NCBI RefSeq assembly: GCF_029338315.1
Contig: NZ_CP119794.1
Location: 1,984,001 to 2,048,000, forward strand
Origin: Haloarcula regularis
Lineage (GTDB): Archaea > Halobacteriota > Halobacteria > Halobacteriales > Haloarculaceae
Length of the DNA stretch: 64,000 nt
Reading direction: 5' to 3'
Shown: one piece after another, positions 18,422 through 29,749 of the stretch
Layout: every line of letters begins with the position of its first letter
How positions within the stretch are numbered: the first letter of the stretch is position 1
The notes under the pieces: generated by a model
Seen by the model: the letters and a program-made list of their open reading frames with translations, nothing else
Databases searched by the model: none
Told to the model about the DNA's origin: nothing
Position numbers and translations under genes: made by a program

Positions 18422-19785
18422 ATGGCAGTCCTTGACGACCTCTCGGGGTTTGAGTTCGAGGACCTGATGGAGGATGTCTTCCGGACCCTCGGCTACGAGA
18501 ACGTCCGGCAAGCCGAGAAAACGGCCGACGAGGGGCGGGACGTGTTGATGGAGGACGTCGTCGACGGCACTCGACGAGCCATCGTCGTCGAGTGCAAGCA
18601 CACAGACACTGTCGGCCGCCCGGTCGTCCAGAAACTTCACTCGGCGATTTCCACCTTCGAATTCGACGGCCCCAAGCGCGGGATGGTCGTCACGACCGGT
18701 CGGTTCACCGGTCCCGCCAACGAATACGCTGAGCGCCTGCAACAGAACGGCGACCCGTATCCAATCGAACTAATCGACGGCCAGGACCTTCGCGAAATCG
18801 CCGACGAAATCGGCCTGGATCTCTACAATGGCCGCATCGAAATTCTCTGCGACGAAACGCTTCGACCGTACGACCCAGCAGCAGATATCGACACACCCGT
18901 TCGGGTAGCGTTTCTAGACATCGAGAACATCCAGTCGGCCGACCTCCCAGTACCTCACTCACAGGTCACCTTCCGGCCGGTCGTCTCGATCACCGCCGAT
19001 ACCGATGCTGTCTTCGAAACTTCTGTCGGCGTCATCCACCGGATCGACGATCGGAGCCGGTGTGTCGTCCACGCAGAACGTGGCCAGCCAGAGATCGCAA
19101 GCGACGACGTGGCAGCATTGGTCGCCGAGAACCGGCACGTAACGGTCGATCTCGAGAGCGACGATTTCGACCGTCCCTTCGACGCTGTCGACGAGCGACG
19201 GTTCGGTCAGACCCAGACCGAGTACAAGGAGTGGGCCGTCGACCGCTTGCAGGACTTCCACACGACGACGGTGACCTACACTGGCGATAATAACGTCACC
19301 TACACCAAGACGTGCGAGCCGAATCGCTCTGACATCTCGGTCCAGTCGATCGAACCGGTGTATCTGCCCGACGTCCGTCACACGACGGAGTTGCACGACT
19401 ACACATATTCCTATGAATACTACGCCGCGGGGCCATCACGAGTGGCGCTCGAGGATGGAATCCATCGGTGTGTCCACTGCGATACCAGCGGTACCGACGA
19501 GACGTACACTTTCTGTCCCAACTGTGGGGCGATCGCCTGTCCCAGTCACCAAAAACTGAGCGGCTGGAGGGTGAGCCAGTCTGTACGGGGTGTGCGATCA
19601 CCGAACGCTTCGCACTCAAAACGAAGTATTTCTACGACGAAGCGAATCTGGAGACGTTCCGCGAAGAATACGCGGCGATGCCGCCCCACCAGAAGGCGAT
19701 GGAGAACAAGCTGCTCGTTGGGGGTGGCGTCGTCGCGGCCCTGCTGTTCGTCGTCAGTCTGCTCATAATTGGCGGTGTCATCTAA
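18422..19785 (+). CDS. Mrr-like restriction endonuclease with zinc ribbons and membrane anchor, frameshifted
   Basis: Residues 1-140 form an Mrr_cat/PD-(D/E)XK domain: FEFEDLMEDVFRTLGY, then DEGRDVLM, then IVVECKH, giving the Asp and the ExK nuclease residues, with a later Gln (VVQKLHSA). A beta-rich middle of about 200 residues follows. CxxC pairs then appear (CVHCDTSG, CPNCGAIAC), then in another frame CTGCAITE, and a final hydrophobic helix (LLVGGGVVAALLFVVSLLII). The frame changes at the A run 19551-19555; one extra A restores a 454-residue protein ending at 19785. The family cleaves DNA, often modified DNA. A membrane-tethered form suggests attack on incoming DNA, which is inference. Confidence 0.8.
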
Positions 19786-20295
19786 CCGCGAACACGGTCC
19801 CGTGTGCCAACGCCATGCTTTCGGATCTGCCCGTTCGCCACCGTCGTCCTGTCAAGCATTCCGCTTCCACCGGACCACCGAGTGAGACAACGACACCGGA
19901 TCCGACGAGCCGACGGATCACCCAGCTCAAGGGATTCCGCGGAGCACTCTAGCGGTGCTGGTTCTCGCGTTGATCCACACCGTCCAACGGTAGGTTCCAT
20001 CCCCCAAACGAAAAGTGTCGTATTCAACCTATTTTCGACGGCTGTATTCAAGAAAGAAGAGGTGACAGAAGGCCAGAGGGCGGGAGAAACCACTGGCTGC
20101 TCGGTGATGATACGCAGGAGTAGCCAGGGGCATAACCCGGCGCTCTCCGGTGGTCTGTACGTCTGCTTCTATACTTCATGGATACCCAGTTGTATCCGTT
20201 TTTGTATATTTTGGCGGGATTGCGAATCGTTGAGCCCACGAGCGTCCCCATCCCATGATAGATTATTAAGTCGGTAGACCCGATACCTACGTACG
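19786..20295. other. 510 bp gap before UPF0175 gene
   Basis: I see no convincing gene. Near 20027-20048 there are two similar GTATTCAA stretches about 20 bp apart, perhaps a decayed mobile-element end. TATA-like tracts occur near 20205-20215. The clear promoter is TTATTAAG at 20265-20272, about 26 nt before the next ATG. Confidence 0.5.
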
Positions 20296-20544
20296 ATGGC
20301 ATCTTCCAGTAGTGAGCCCTCGGACGAACTTGCGACCGCTGTGGGCCGGTACGTTCTCGGCGATCTTTCGCTCGGACGTGCTGCCGAAGCGGCCGGACTG
20401 TCCCGGTGGGAGTTCGAAGAAGTCCTGGAAGACGCAGGCTTCACGGCGCTCTACGGGCCGCGAACTGGCGATCAGCTACAGCGGGAGATCGACGTCGCAC
20501 TCGATCTCGACGAATGGAGCCGCGAACGGAGAGAGCCGGGGTAG
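20296..20544 (+). CDS. UPF0175 family protein, likely antitoxin-type regulator
   Basis: 82 residues. The centre is a small helix-turn-helix of the UPF0175 kind: VGRYVLGDLSLGRAAEAAGLSRWEFEEVLEDAG. In archaea this family is usually found directly before a PIN-domain (DUF3368) toxin. Here no PIN gene follows; the next gene, 17 bp on, is a SWIM zinc-finger protein. It may therefore be an orphan antitoxin or a plain regulator. The start is fixed by TTATTAAG about 26 nt upstream, which leaves almost no leader. Confidence 0.75.
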   Translation: MASSSSEPSDELATAVGRYVLGDLSLGRAAEAAGLSRWEFEEVLEDAGFTALYGPRTGDQLQREIDVALDLDEWSRERREPG

Positions 20545-20561
20545 ACGATTGTTCCACGAGC

Positions 20562-21362
20562 ATGGATCTCGACAAGGCCAAAATCCGAGGCATCTGTACC
20601 GACGCGGTGTTCGAGCGCGGACAGGACTACCACGACGAAGGACACGTACAGCGAATCGAACGGTTTGGCGACGTGGTTACAGCCGCTGTTCGAGGGACGA
20701 GTCTGTACGACGTGACCGTCGATCTAGGCGAACACACCGTCGATGCGCGGTGTACGTGTCCTTACGAAGGAGCGCGCGAGTGCAAGCACGTCGTCGCGGT
20801 GCTGCTGGACGTCGTCGCCGATCCGCCCCGAGACGAGAGCGAACGCGTCGAACGGGTGATCCGAGATGTCGCGCCCGACGACCTGCGCGCGTTCGTGCGC
20901 GATGCAATCGCCGAAAACTCGGACCTGCGTGAGCAGTTTCTCGCACGGTTTGGCGACGGCGGCAAGTCGGTCGAAGCGTACCGTGACGAGATCGAGGCGC
21001 TGTTCGACCAGCACACCGCGGACTATCCAGTCGTCACGGAAGCCATCGACTTTTCTCACTTCTTTGACGTAGCCGAGCAGTACCGCGAACGCGAGCGCTA
21101 CCGGGCGGCCGCGACCGTCTACCGTGCGCTGTTCGAGGGGATCGACGACAACCATACCCGGATCGACGCCGCATACGACCACTACGCGAAGACCTTACGC
21201 TCTGCGCTCGATGAATACGTCGACTGCGTGCTCGCTGCCGACCCAAGCGACGACGAATTCGAACGATACGCCGGCGCACTCGAAGCACAGGCGATGTCCG
21301 AACCGCGAATCAACGAGGAGCAGTTCCGACGTGCGCTCGACGCCCTCGAAGATCGACGTTGA
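20562..21362 (+). CDS. SWIM zinc-finger protein
   Basis: 266 residues. The SWIM motif CxCx(n)CxH is at about residues 63-75 (CTCPYEGARECKHVVAVLLD), a zinc-binding module used for DNA or protein contacts. The rest is helical and charged, with no recognised catalytic domain. I chose the ATG at 20562 (MDLDKAKIRGICTDAVFERG), since family proteins open with this pattern; the frame extends upstream over the UPF0175 gene. It starts 17 bp after UPF0175 and is probably co-transcribed. Its function is unknown. Confidence 0.8.
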   Translation: MDLDKAKIRGICTDAVFERGQDYHDEGHVQRIERFGDVVTAAVRGTSLYDVTVDLGEHTVDARCTCPYEGARECKHVVAVLLDVVADPPRDESERVERVIRDVAPDDLRAFVRDAIAENSDLREQFLARFGDGGKSVEAYRDEIEALFDQHTADYPVVTEAIDFSHFFDVAEQYRERERYRAAATVYRALFEGIDDNHTRIDAAYDHYAKTLRSALDEYVDCVLAADPSDDEFERYAGALEAQAMSEPRINEEQFRRALDALEDRR

Positions 21363-21364
21363 CC

Positions 21365-21796
21365 TTACTCAGTCCAGAAGGCCCGCTGTCGATCTTCGAT
21401 CTCGCCGAGAACCATCGACAGCACGTCACGCCATTCCACCGGATGTGACGCGTCGTCGCCAGGTGTTGGCGCGTCAGGACCCGGGTGGACGTGATCACGA
21501 GTGTTGTGATCCGAGGGATGCCGATCCCACCGGTAGTCGAACGCGCCATCCTCGTGCTCTTCGTGGTAGTGCAGCGAGAAGTCCCCGCTCTCGAACCACA
21601 CGATCTCAAGGCGAGCACTCTGCACGCGCTGCGGATAGAATCTGGGATCGTAGCGACAGACGATGCGATCCGGTGCGAATTCTGGTCGGATTTCGATCCC
21701 GGTGAAGCGATCGTCGGCAGCGAATCGCTCCGCGACGACGTTCAGACGGGCGAAATCGATCGGTGCACCGCTGACCTCGTCCCTTCCGCCGCTCAT
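21365..21796 (-). CDS. TumE-like (DUF6516) putative toxin
   Basis: 143 residues, small and acidic. The segment DFSLHYHEEHEDGAFDYRWD followed by RHPSDHNTRDHVHPGPDA resembles the core of DUF6516 proteins, the toxins of TumE-TumA-type pairs. It overlaps the preceding HTH gene by 4 bp (ATGA), so the two are translationally coupled, with the putative antitoxin first. The His- and Asp-rich stretch could be a catalytic or metal site, but that is inference. The family call rests on recall of pattern and order, not on a search. Confidence 0.6.
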   Translation of the reverse strand: MSGGRDEVSGAPIDFARLNVVAERFAADDRFTGIEIRPEFAPDRIVCRYDPRFYPQRVQSARLEIVWFESGDFSLHYHEEHEDGAFDYRWDRHPSDHNTRDHVHPGPDAPTPGDDASHPVEWRDVLSMVLGEIEDRQRAFWTE

Positions 21797-22368
21797 GCGA
21801 CGGGGCGCTGTCCGGCAGTGCCGTCCGTGTCAGTCTGCAATGCCCGTTCGAGAAGTGAAATTCGGCGGCGCGTCGTCTTCCACGCTGATACCTCCCGCCA
21901 CACCGCCTCGACAGAACGATCGGTGTCAGTTGCGTGTGCAACGATCGCTACTGCGTCCGGAGATCCGACATCGAACTCCTCTGCAAACGACTCATCGCGC
22001 TCCACTGCGTCTTCAAGAAAGGCGAGGAGCTCGTCGTCGTCGTACTGGTTCCGGAGCTGCTGGACACGCCGCCAGTTCAGGTACTCCTGGTTCCGTTCGT
22101 ACGTCGCGGGAGAGTCGGTGACCTGCGTGACGATCCCCATGCGTTCGAACCACGCTACATACTCACGGGCAGCGTCCACCCCGTGTCCCGCGAGATCAGC
22201 GATCTCACCCGCAGTCGCGGGACTGTCCAGTCCGAGTACGGCATCGAAGAAGTCGTCCCGGGTGCGGTCTCCAGAAACGAGTTCTTCCGGAGGGACGAGG
22301 TCGTCGAACTCCGGCGCATCCCGACGCTCGTCGGAATCTGCCTTTAGTTCGCTACGTGGATCGTCCAT
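21793..22368 (-). CDS. HTH protein, putative antitoxin partner
   Basis: 191 residues. A winged-helix-like region lies at about residues 40-90 (DDFFDAVLGLDSPATAGEIA, DAAREYVAWFERMGIV), which reads as a DNA-binding domain that recognises a change of state by promoter binding. The rest is helical and charged. It ends inside the start of the TumE-like gene with a 4 bp overlap. An ATTTATT-type box at 22389-22398 on the minus strand, about 27 nt before the ATG, gives a leaderless start. Such HTH plus DUF6516-like pairs are widespread in haloarchaea. Confidence 0.65.
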   Translation of the reverse strand: MDDPRSELKADSDERRDAPEFDDLVPPEELVSGDRTRDDFFDAVLGLDSPATAGEIADLAGHGVDAAREYVAWFERMGIVTQVTDSPATYERNQEYLNWRRVQQLRNQYDDDELLAFLEDAVERDESFAEEFDVGSPDAVAIVAHATDTDRSVEAVWREVSAWKTTRRRISLLERALQTDTDGTAGQRPVA

Positions 22369-22388
22369 ACCAGAGATACGGCCCCCTG

Positions 22389-22398
22389 CGGAATAAAT
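22389..22398 (-). promoter_or_regulatory. TATA box of the putative toxin-antitoxin pair
   Basis: The minus strand reads GATTTATTCC here, 21-30 nt before the ATG at 22368, the spacing typical of leaderless haloarchaeal genes. Confidence 0.6.
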
Positions 22399-22533
22399 CT
22401 TTGTGCAGGCGAGATATTCCGAGAAATCGGTTTCGAAACGGGTTAGCCGCCGACGTGATCACACTGTCCGATCTCCGAGAAGTTGAGACCAGAGAGGAAA
22501 CGTGCCACGACAAGGTCGTCTTGGACGTATGAG

Positions 22534-22609
22534 AGCCAAGGGCCGGATTTGAACCGGCGATGGGCGGCTCTGCAGGCCGCTGCGTTAGGCCGGACTCTGC
22601 CACCTTGGC
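22534..22609 (-). tRNA. tRNA-Cys (GCA)
   Basis: 76 nt. The acceptor stem is GCCAAGG paired with CCTTGGC plus discriminator T. The anticodon stem GCGGC/GCCGC holds the loop CTGCAGA with anticodon GCA. The T arm is GCCGG-TTCAAAT-CCGGC. CCA is not encoded. A tRNA-Cys at the end of the rRNA operon is usual in haloarchaea, but here a protein gene lies between it and 5S. The accessory island begins at its 3' side. Confidence 0.95.
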
Positions 22610-22655
22610 GCATTCAAGAGTAGTCGAGTCGCTCGCTTAAGGCTAGCGGATTCGA

Positions 22656-22913
22656 CTAGCCCTCGCCCTCGGACTGACCCGGTTCACCGACCGCGGCGAC
22701 GGGTACGACGTTGAAGATGGAGGTCCGCACGTCCTCGACGGACTCGAACGCCTCGTCGGGAACGCGATCGAGGAGCTCACCCATGGATTCCTCGCCATCG
22801 GCGTAGCGAATCCGAACGTCGGCGAACTGTTCCCGTGCCGCGGCTTTCGAGAGGGGAAACGACGCTGTCTCGACCAGCGCGTCCAGTTCGTTCAGTTTAA
22901 TCTCGCGAGTCAT
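22656..22913 (-). CDS. DUF5789 family protein
   Basis: 85 residues, small and acidic, opening MTREIKLNELDALVETASFP and closing VVPVAAVGEPGQSEGEG, the pattern of haloarchaeal DUF5789 proteins. Function is unknown. It lies inside the rRNA operon's downstream end, between 5S and tRNA-Cys, on the same strand. No TATA box sits at the usual distance; a TATTTATAG stretch about 95 nt upstream could serve it, or it may be read through from the rRNA transcript. The ATG at 22913 fits homologues; an upstream ATG adds 13 unrelated residues. Confidence 0.8.
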   Translation of the reverse strand: MTREIKLNELDALVETASFPLSKAAAREQFADVRIRYADGEESMGELLDRVPDEAFESVEDVRTSIFNVVPVAAVGEPGQSEGEG

Positions 22914-23075
22914 GCGATACGATGGTGCCCGAACCCCTTGGTTACTCGTCACCTAGTCAGCCCGGGTACGCGGACGACGCTCGGTAGTTTCGATAGTTGT
23001 GACTCCTCTATAAATACGAAAAGCCCCGGGGAGCGCCATAGATGGCTCTCTCCGAGGGCAATAAAGTATGAATGG

Positions 23076-23197
23076 TCGGCGGCGAACCGAGTTTCCCAGA
23101 GGCTCGCGCACTCCAGTACTCACCGGAACGCTGGCGGGCTTATCTTCCGTGTTCGGGATGGGTACGGGAGGCAACCCCGCCGCTATGGCCGCCTTAA
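23076..23197 (-). rRNA. rrf: 5S ribosomal RNA
   Basis: About 122 nt beginning TTAAGGCGGCC and ending near GGTTCGCCGCCGA, whose ends pair in the standard 5S helix I. The inner CCCATCCCGAACACGG and GAGTACTGGAGTG segments are the conserved loops. The 5' end lies two or three nt after a tRNA-like element. The 3' end is estimated to within a few nt. Confidence 0.93.
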
Positions 23198-23199
23198 CG

Positions 23200-23244
23200 C
23201 CGAGTCGTGGAATCGAACCACGAGAGTACCAGACCAGGTCTCGG
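23200..23244 (-). other. tRNA-like element (t-element) before 5S
   Basis: The minus strand folds into a short tRNA mimic. CCGAG pairs with CTCGG as an acceptor-like stem, and a T-arm-like hairpin is formed by CGTGG-TTCGATT-CCACG. A small AGAC/GTCT hairpin stands in place of the D arm. It has no anticodon arm, so it is not a tRNA. In Haloferax volcanii such elements direct tRNase Z to mature the 5' end of 5S; the 5S start two or three nt downstream fits this. Confidence 0.75.
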
Positions 23245-23252
23245 TCGGTCCT

Positions 23253-23310
23253 ACCACCGTGGGTACGTGCGATCCAGTTTGCGCCTGGACTCGTTCATGC
23301 AACGAGTCAC
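23253..23310 (-). repeat. 3' strand of the 23S processing stem
   Basis: This pairs with 26245-26308. It gives a 15 bp helix (GTACGTGCGATCCAG) and a 13 bp helix (CTGGACTCGTTCA) separated by a bulge-helix-bulge: 5' bulge CCA (26277-26279), four pairs GCGT/GCGC (26280-26283 with 23281-23284), and 3' bulge AAA (23278-23280). This 3-4-3 shape is the substrate of EndA. Confidence 0.88.
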
Positions 23311-23318
23311 AGTGCGTA

Positions 23319-26240
<2,922 letters not shown>

Positions 26241-26244
26241 AATT

Positions 26245-26308
26245 GTGACTCGCTAAACTGCACTGAACGAGTCCAGTGGACGCCTGGATCGCACGTACAC
26301 ACGGTTTC
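26245..26308 (-). repeat. 5' strand of the 23S processing stem
   Basis: Partner of 23253-23310. The expected cleavage is in the CCA bulge at 26277-26279, about 37 nt upstream of mature 23S. Confidence 0.85.
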
Positions 26309-26411
26309 ATTCTCGCCCCCAAGGTGGGAGAGGTGGGCGAGTCGACCCTTCCCAATCGCGGTTTCACCCGGATTGGTGCATCAGTCGTCGTACCAGTTCC
26401 GAATCCCGTCC

Positions 26412-26421
26412 CACACTTAAG
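26412..26421 (-). promoter_or_regulatory. spacer promoter between tRNA-Ala and 23S
   Basis: The minus strand reads CTTAAGTGTG followed 13-15 nt on by TTCGGAAC, very close to the modules before 16S (CTTAAGTGTA, then CTCGGAAT). It lies 29 bp after tRNA-Ala and would start a separate 23S-5S transcript. An internal spacer promoter is known in Halobacterium. Confidence 0.65.
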
Positions 26422-26449
26422 GGGCACGGTTCGGGGCTGGCACGTCGTA

Positions 26450-26521
26450 TGGACCCACTGGGATTCGAACCCAGGGCCTCCGCCTTGCAAAGGCGGCGCT
26501 CTCCCGCTGAGCTATGGGCCC
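26450..26521 (-). tRNA. tRNA-Ala (TGC)
   Basis: 72 nt in the 16S-23S spacer, the normal archaeal place. The acceptor GGGCCCA pairs with TGGGTCC, leaving A as discriminator. The anticodon loop TTTGCAA between CCGCC and GGCGG gives anticodon TGC. The T arm is CTGGG-TTCGAAT-CCCAG. CCA is not encoded. Confidence 0.95.
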
Positions 26522-26536
26522 GGCAGATCCGCATTC

Positions 26537-26583
26537 GTTAGCCCTGATAGTTCTTAGGTGCTCGGTCGGCGACAGTCCTCAAA
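26537..26583 (-). repeat. 3' strand of the 16S processing stem
   Basis: This pairs with 28169-28216. It gives a perfect 17 bp helix (GTTAGCCCTGATAGTTC) and a perfect 12 bp helix (CTCGGTCGGCGA). Between them is an exact bulge-helix-bulge: 5' bulge ACA (28193-28195), four pairs GGTG/CACC (28196-28199 with 26557-26560), and 3' bulge TAA (26554-26556). Confidence 0.9.
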
Positions 26584-26628
26584 ACCCTGTGTAAGGTGGG
26601 CTGAGGTAGAACCTCAGTCCCGTTCTGT

Positions 26629-28098
<1,470 letters not shown>

Positions 28099-28168
28099 GT
28101 ATCCCGGCACAAGGCCGGGGGGTTAGGCGGGTCACACTCCATCTGGAGTGTGGTCGCTATCGAAGGGT

Positions 28169-28216
28169 GTTCGAGGACACTCGCCGACCGAGTGTCACCG
28201 AACTATCAGGGCTAAC
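28169..28216 (-). repeat. 5' strand of the 16S processing stem
   Basis: Partner of 26537-26583. The expected EndA cut is in the ACA bulge at 28193-28195, about 95 nt upstream of mature 16S. Confidence 0.88.
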
Positions 28217-28284
28217 ATCAGATCCCATCTTGACGGCGGACCGCAGGGGTGGAATCCTCATGTACTCCGGACCTGTTCGTTACG

Positions 28285-28308
28285 TCGAAGCCATCTTAAA
28301 GGCTTCGA
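28285..28308 (-). promoter_or_regulatory. palindrome holding a TATA box in the rRNA leader
   Basis: TCGAAGCC (28285-28292) and GGCTTCGA (28301-28308) are perfect inverted 8-mers around the minus-strand centre TTTAAGAT. It could be an internal leader promoter whose TATA box is covered by a dimeric regulator, or simply an RNA hairpin. Confidence 0.45.
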
Positions 28309-28403
28309 GTCACGCCGACGAGACGACCTCGCCGCGGTCCGATCGTGGACGGGTTTCGATGGCCCCGACCAGGCCTCGTTCGCGTTCATTCCGAGTACCC
28401 TGT

Positions 28404-28413
28404 TACACTTAAG
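28404..28413 (-). promoter_or_regulatory. rRNA operon promoter, proximal
   Basis: Minus-strand box CTTAAGTGTA preceded by GATGCC and followed by ACAGGGTACTCGGAATGAAC. The predicted start is near 28380, giving a leader of about 280 nt. Confidence 0.8.
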
Positions 28414-28484
28414 GGCATCGGAACGGGATCGCGTCGGAACCGCCCGACGCGAACCACCTTCGCGTTTGCATCCGAGCGCCCTGG

Positions 28485-28494
28485 TATACTTAAG
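28485..28494 (-). promoter_or_regulatory. rRNA operon promoter, middle
   Basis: Minus-strand box CTTAAGTATA preceded by GTTGCC and followed by CCAGGGCGCTCGGATGCAAA. It is a near copy of the proximal promoter, 81 bp upstream of it. Confidence 0.8.
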
Positions 28495-28568
28495 GGCAAC
28501 GGATGCCGTCCGGCCTGGCGGGGGGCGTCGCCCCGCGCCACGTTCGCATTAGAGTCCGATGGCAGTGC

Positions 28569-28578
28569 CACACTTAAC
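28569..28578 (-). promoter_or_regulatory. rRNA operon promoter, distal
   Basis: Minus-strand box GTTAAGTGTG followed by GCACTGCCATCGGACTCTAA. It is a weaker copy of the same module, 84 bp upstream of the middle one. The 385 bp from here to the MC1 gene hold nothing else I recognise. Confidence 0.65.
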
Positions 28579-28963
28579 CCCGTCGAACCGGAGGCGCTTC
28601 GGCACGCGATTACACGGGGGAGAGAGTCTCACGCGGTCGCTGGTGGCCAGCCGGGACCGAGTCCCTCGAGCACTGCGACCCGGCGATGGGAACCCGGCCG
28701 CTGCCGGCCCATGAGTATTCAGCGTTCGGCGGGGCTCGGTGCAAGTGTGATGCAGAGCGGGAAGCGTCGCGCGCGCAGTGCGTGCGAGGAGAAGAGAATC
28801 GAACACCGGGAGCAGACCGGACGGAGGGAGCAGACACGCCGCCACCACCCGAGACGACGCAGTGCCGGGGACGGCTGTACCCGTCGCTGCCTGCCGGGGA
28901 CCACGTCATCGTCACTGCCGGGGACGCACGCTATCGGAAAAGACTCGGCCAGAACGGATGCGC

Positions 28964-29274
28964 CTAGATGTCGTCGAGGTGTTCGACCCCCTTCTTCGAG
29001 ACGTTCCCCTTCGTGATGTCGCCAGGCATCCAGTCGGGTTTGTCGTCGGGGGGGCTTCCTCCACCCAGGCCCACGCCTCGTAGATGTGGACCTTGTGTGT
29101 CCCCTTCTCGCGGAGTCGGATCTCCTGGCGCTCTGCCGCCTCCTCACTGCTTGCGGGTTCGAGCCGGCGGGCCGCCTTCAGTGCGGCCTGTCGGGGTGTC
29201 CCCCCAGAGAAGACGCTCGATTCGTTGCCATCCTCACGGAGCGCAAAGTTGCGCTTATCACTGTCACGTGCCAT
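28964..29274 (-). CDS. MC1 family chromosomal protein, frameshifted
   Basis: About 103 residues when one base is restored. The opening DKRNFALREDGNESSVFSGG and PRQAALKAARRL, then IRLREKGTHKVHIYEAWAWV, match MC1, the DNA-bending architectural protein of methanogens and haloarchaea. After EEAP the present frame turns to nonsense. In the next frame it reads DDKPDWMPGDITKGNVSKKG and ends at a TAG at 28964-28966. The break is in the C run at 29048-29054 (seven; eight would be in frame). A strong TATTTATG box lies about 45 nt upstream of the start. MC1 bends and compacts DNA. Confidence 0.85.
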
Positions 29275-29510
29275 GGTTTTCACCGCTCCATGTCAACTCA
29301 ACACATGACCGAACATAAATATACCCCCGGATTCGACGGTCCTGCTACGGTACTGTTATATACCAGAAACCGACAGGACGGAATCGCCCCCCTGAAGCGG
29401 GCGATTCTGACGGGGGCGCTCGCTCGCGCGCGCCGCCTCGAGGCGGTAGGGCGGCGTGGCACGGTAGACTTAAGTGTATCCTGCGGCGAAGCACCGAGTA
29501 GGATAGCTCG

Positions 29511-29708
29511 ATGGTGCGAAAAAAGAAGCTCAGCCCGAGTGGCGCCAAAGACGAAGACGGCGAGTACCACAACGTACACATCAACATCCACGAAGACGAG
29601 CTCGCGGTCGCCGGCATGGAGATCGGCGACGAGGTGTTCGTCCGGGTACGTGACAACAAGATTATCATCCAGAAAGCCGACCCCGACGAGGTCGAGCACG
29701 ACTTCTGA
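29511..29708 (+). CDS. AbrB-like small protein
   Basis: 65 residues. The part from residue 23 to 58 (VHINIHEDELAVAGMEIGDE, then VFVRVRDNKIIIQKAD) reads as a swapped-hairpin AbrB-type DNA-binding fold: strand, helix-like turn LxxxGMxxGDxV, strand, strand. The start MVRKKKL is basic. A CTTAAGTGTA box at 29472-29481, very like the rRNA promoter box, lies about 35 nt upstream. A 42 bp gap leads to pyrD. It is likely a small transcription regulator; its targets are unknown. Confidence 0.7.
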   Translation: MVRKKKLSPSGAKDEDGEYHNVHINIHEDELAVAGMEIGDEVFVRVRDNKIIIQKADPDEVEHDF

Positions 29709-29749
29709 CGCCGGTGTTCTCGCTCGAATGACCTGACGACGATTCCCCC

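Noticed and set aside
19540..19560. Programmed -1 frameshifting in the Mrr-like gene
   Set aside because: The run CCAAAAAC is not a proper slippery heptamer in the zero frame, and five other genes have similar breaks; an indel is simpler.
23200..23250. A possible extra tRNA between 23S and 5S
   Set aside because: It has a T-arm mimic and a short acceptor-like stem but no anticodon arm; it is better read as a processing element.
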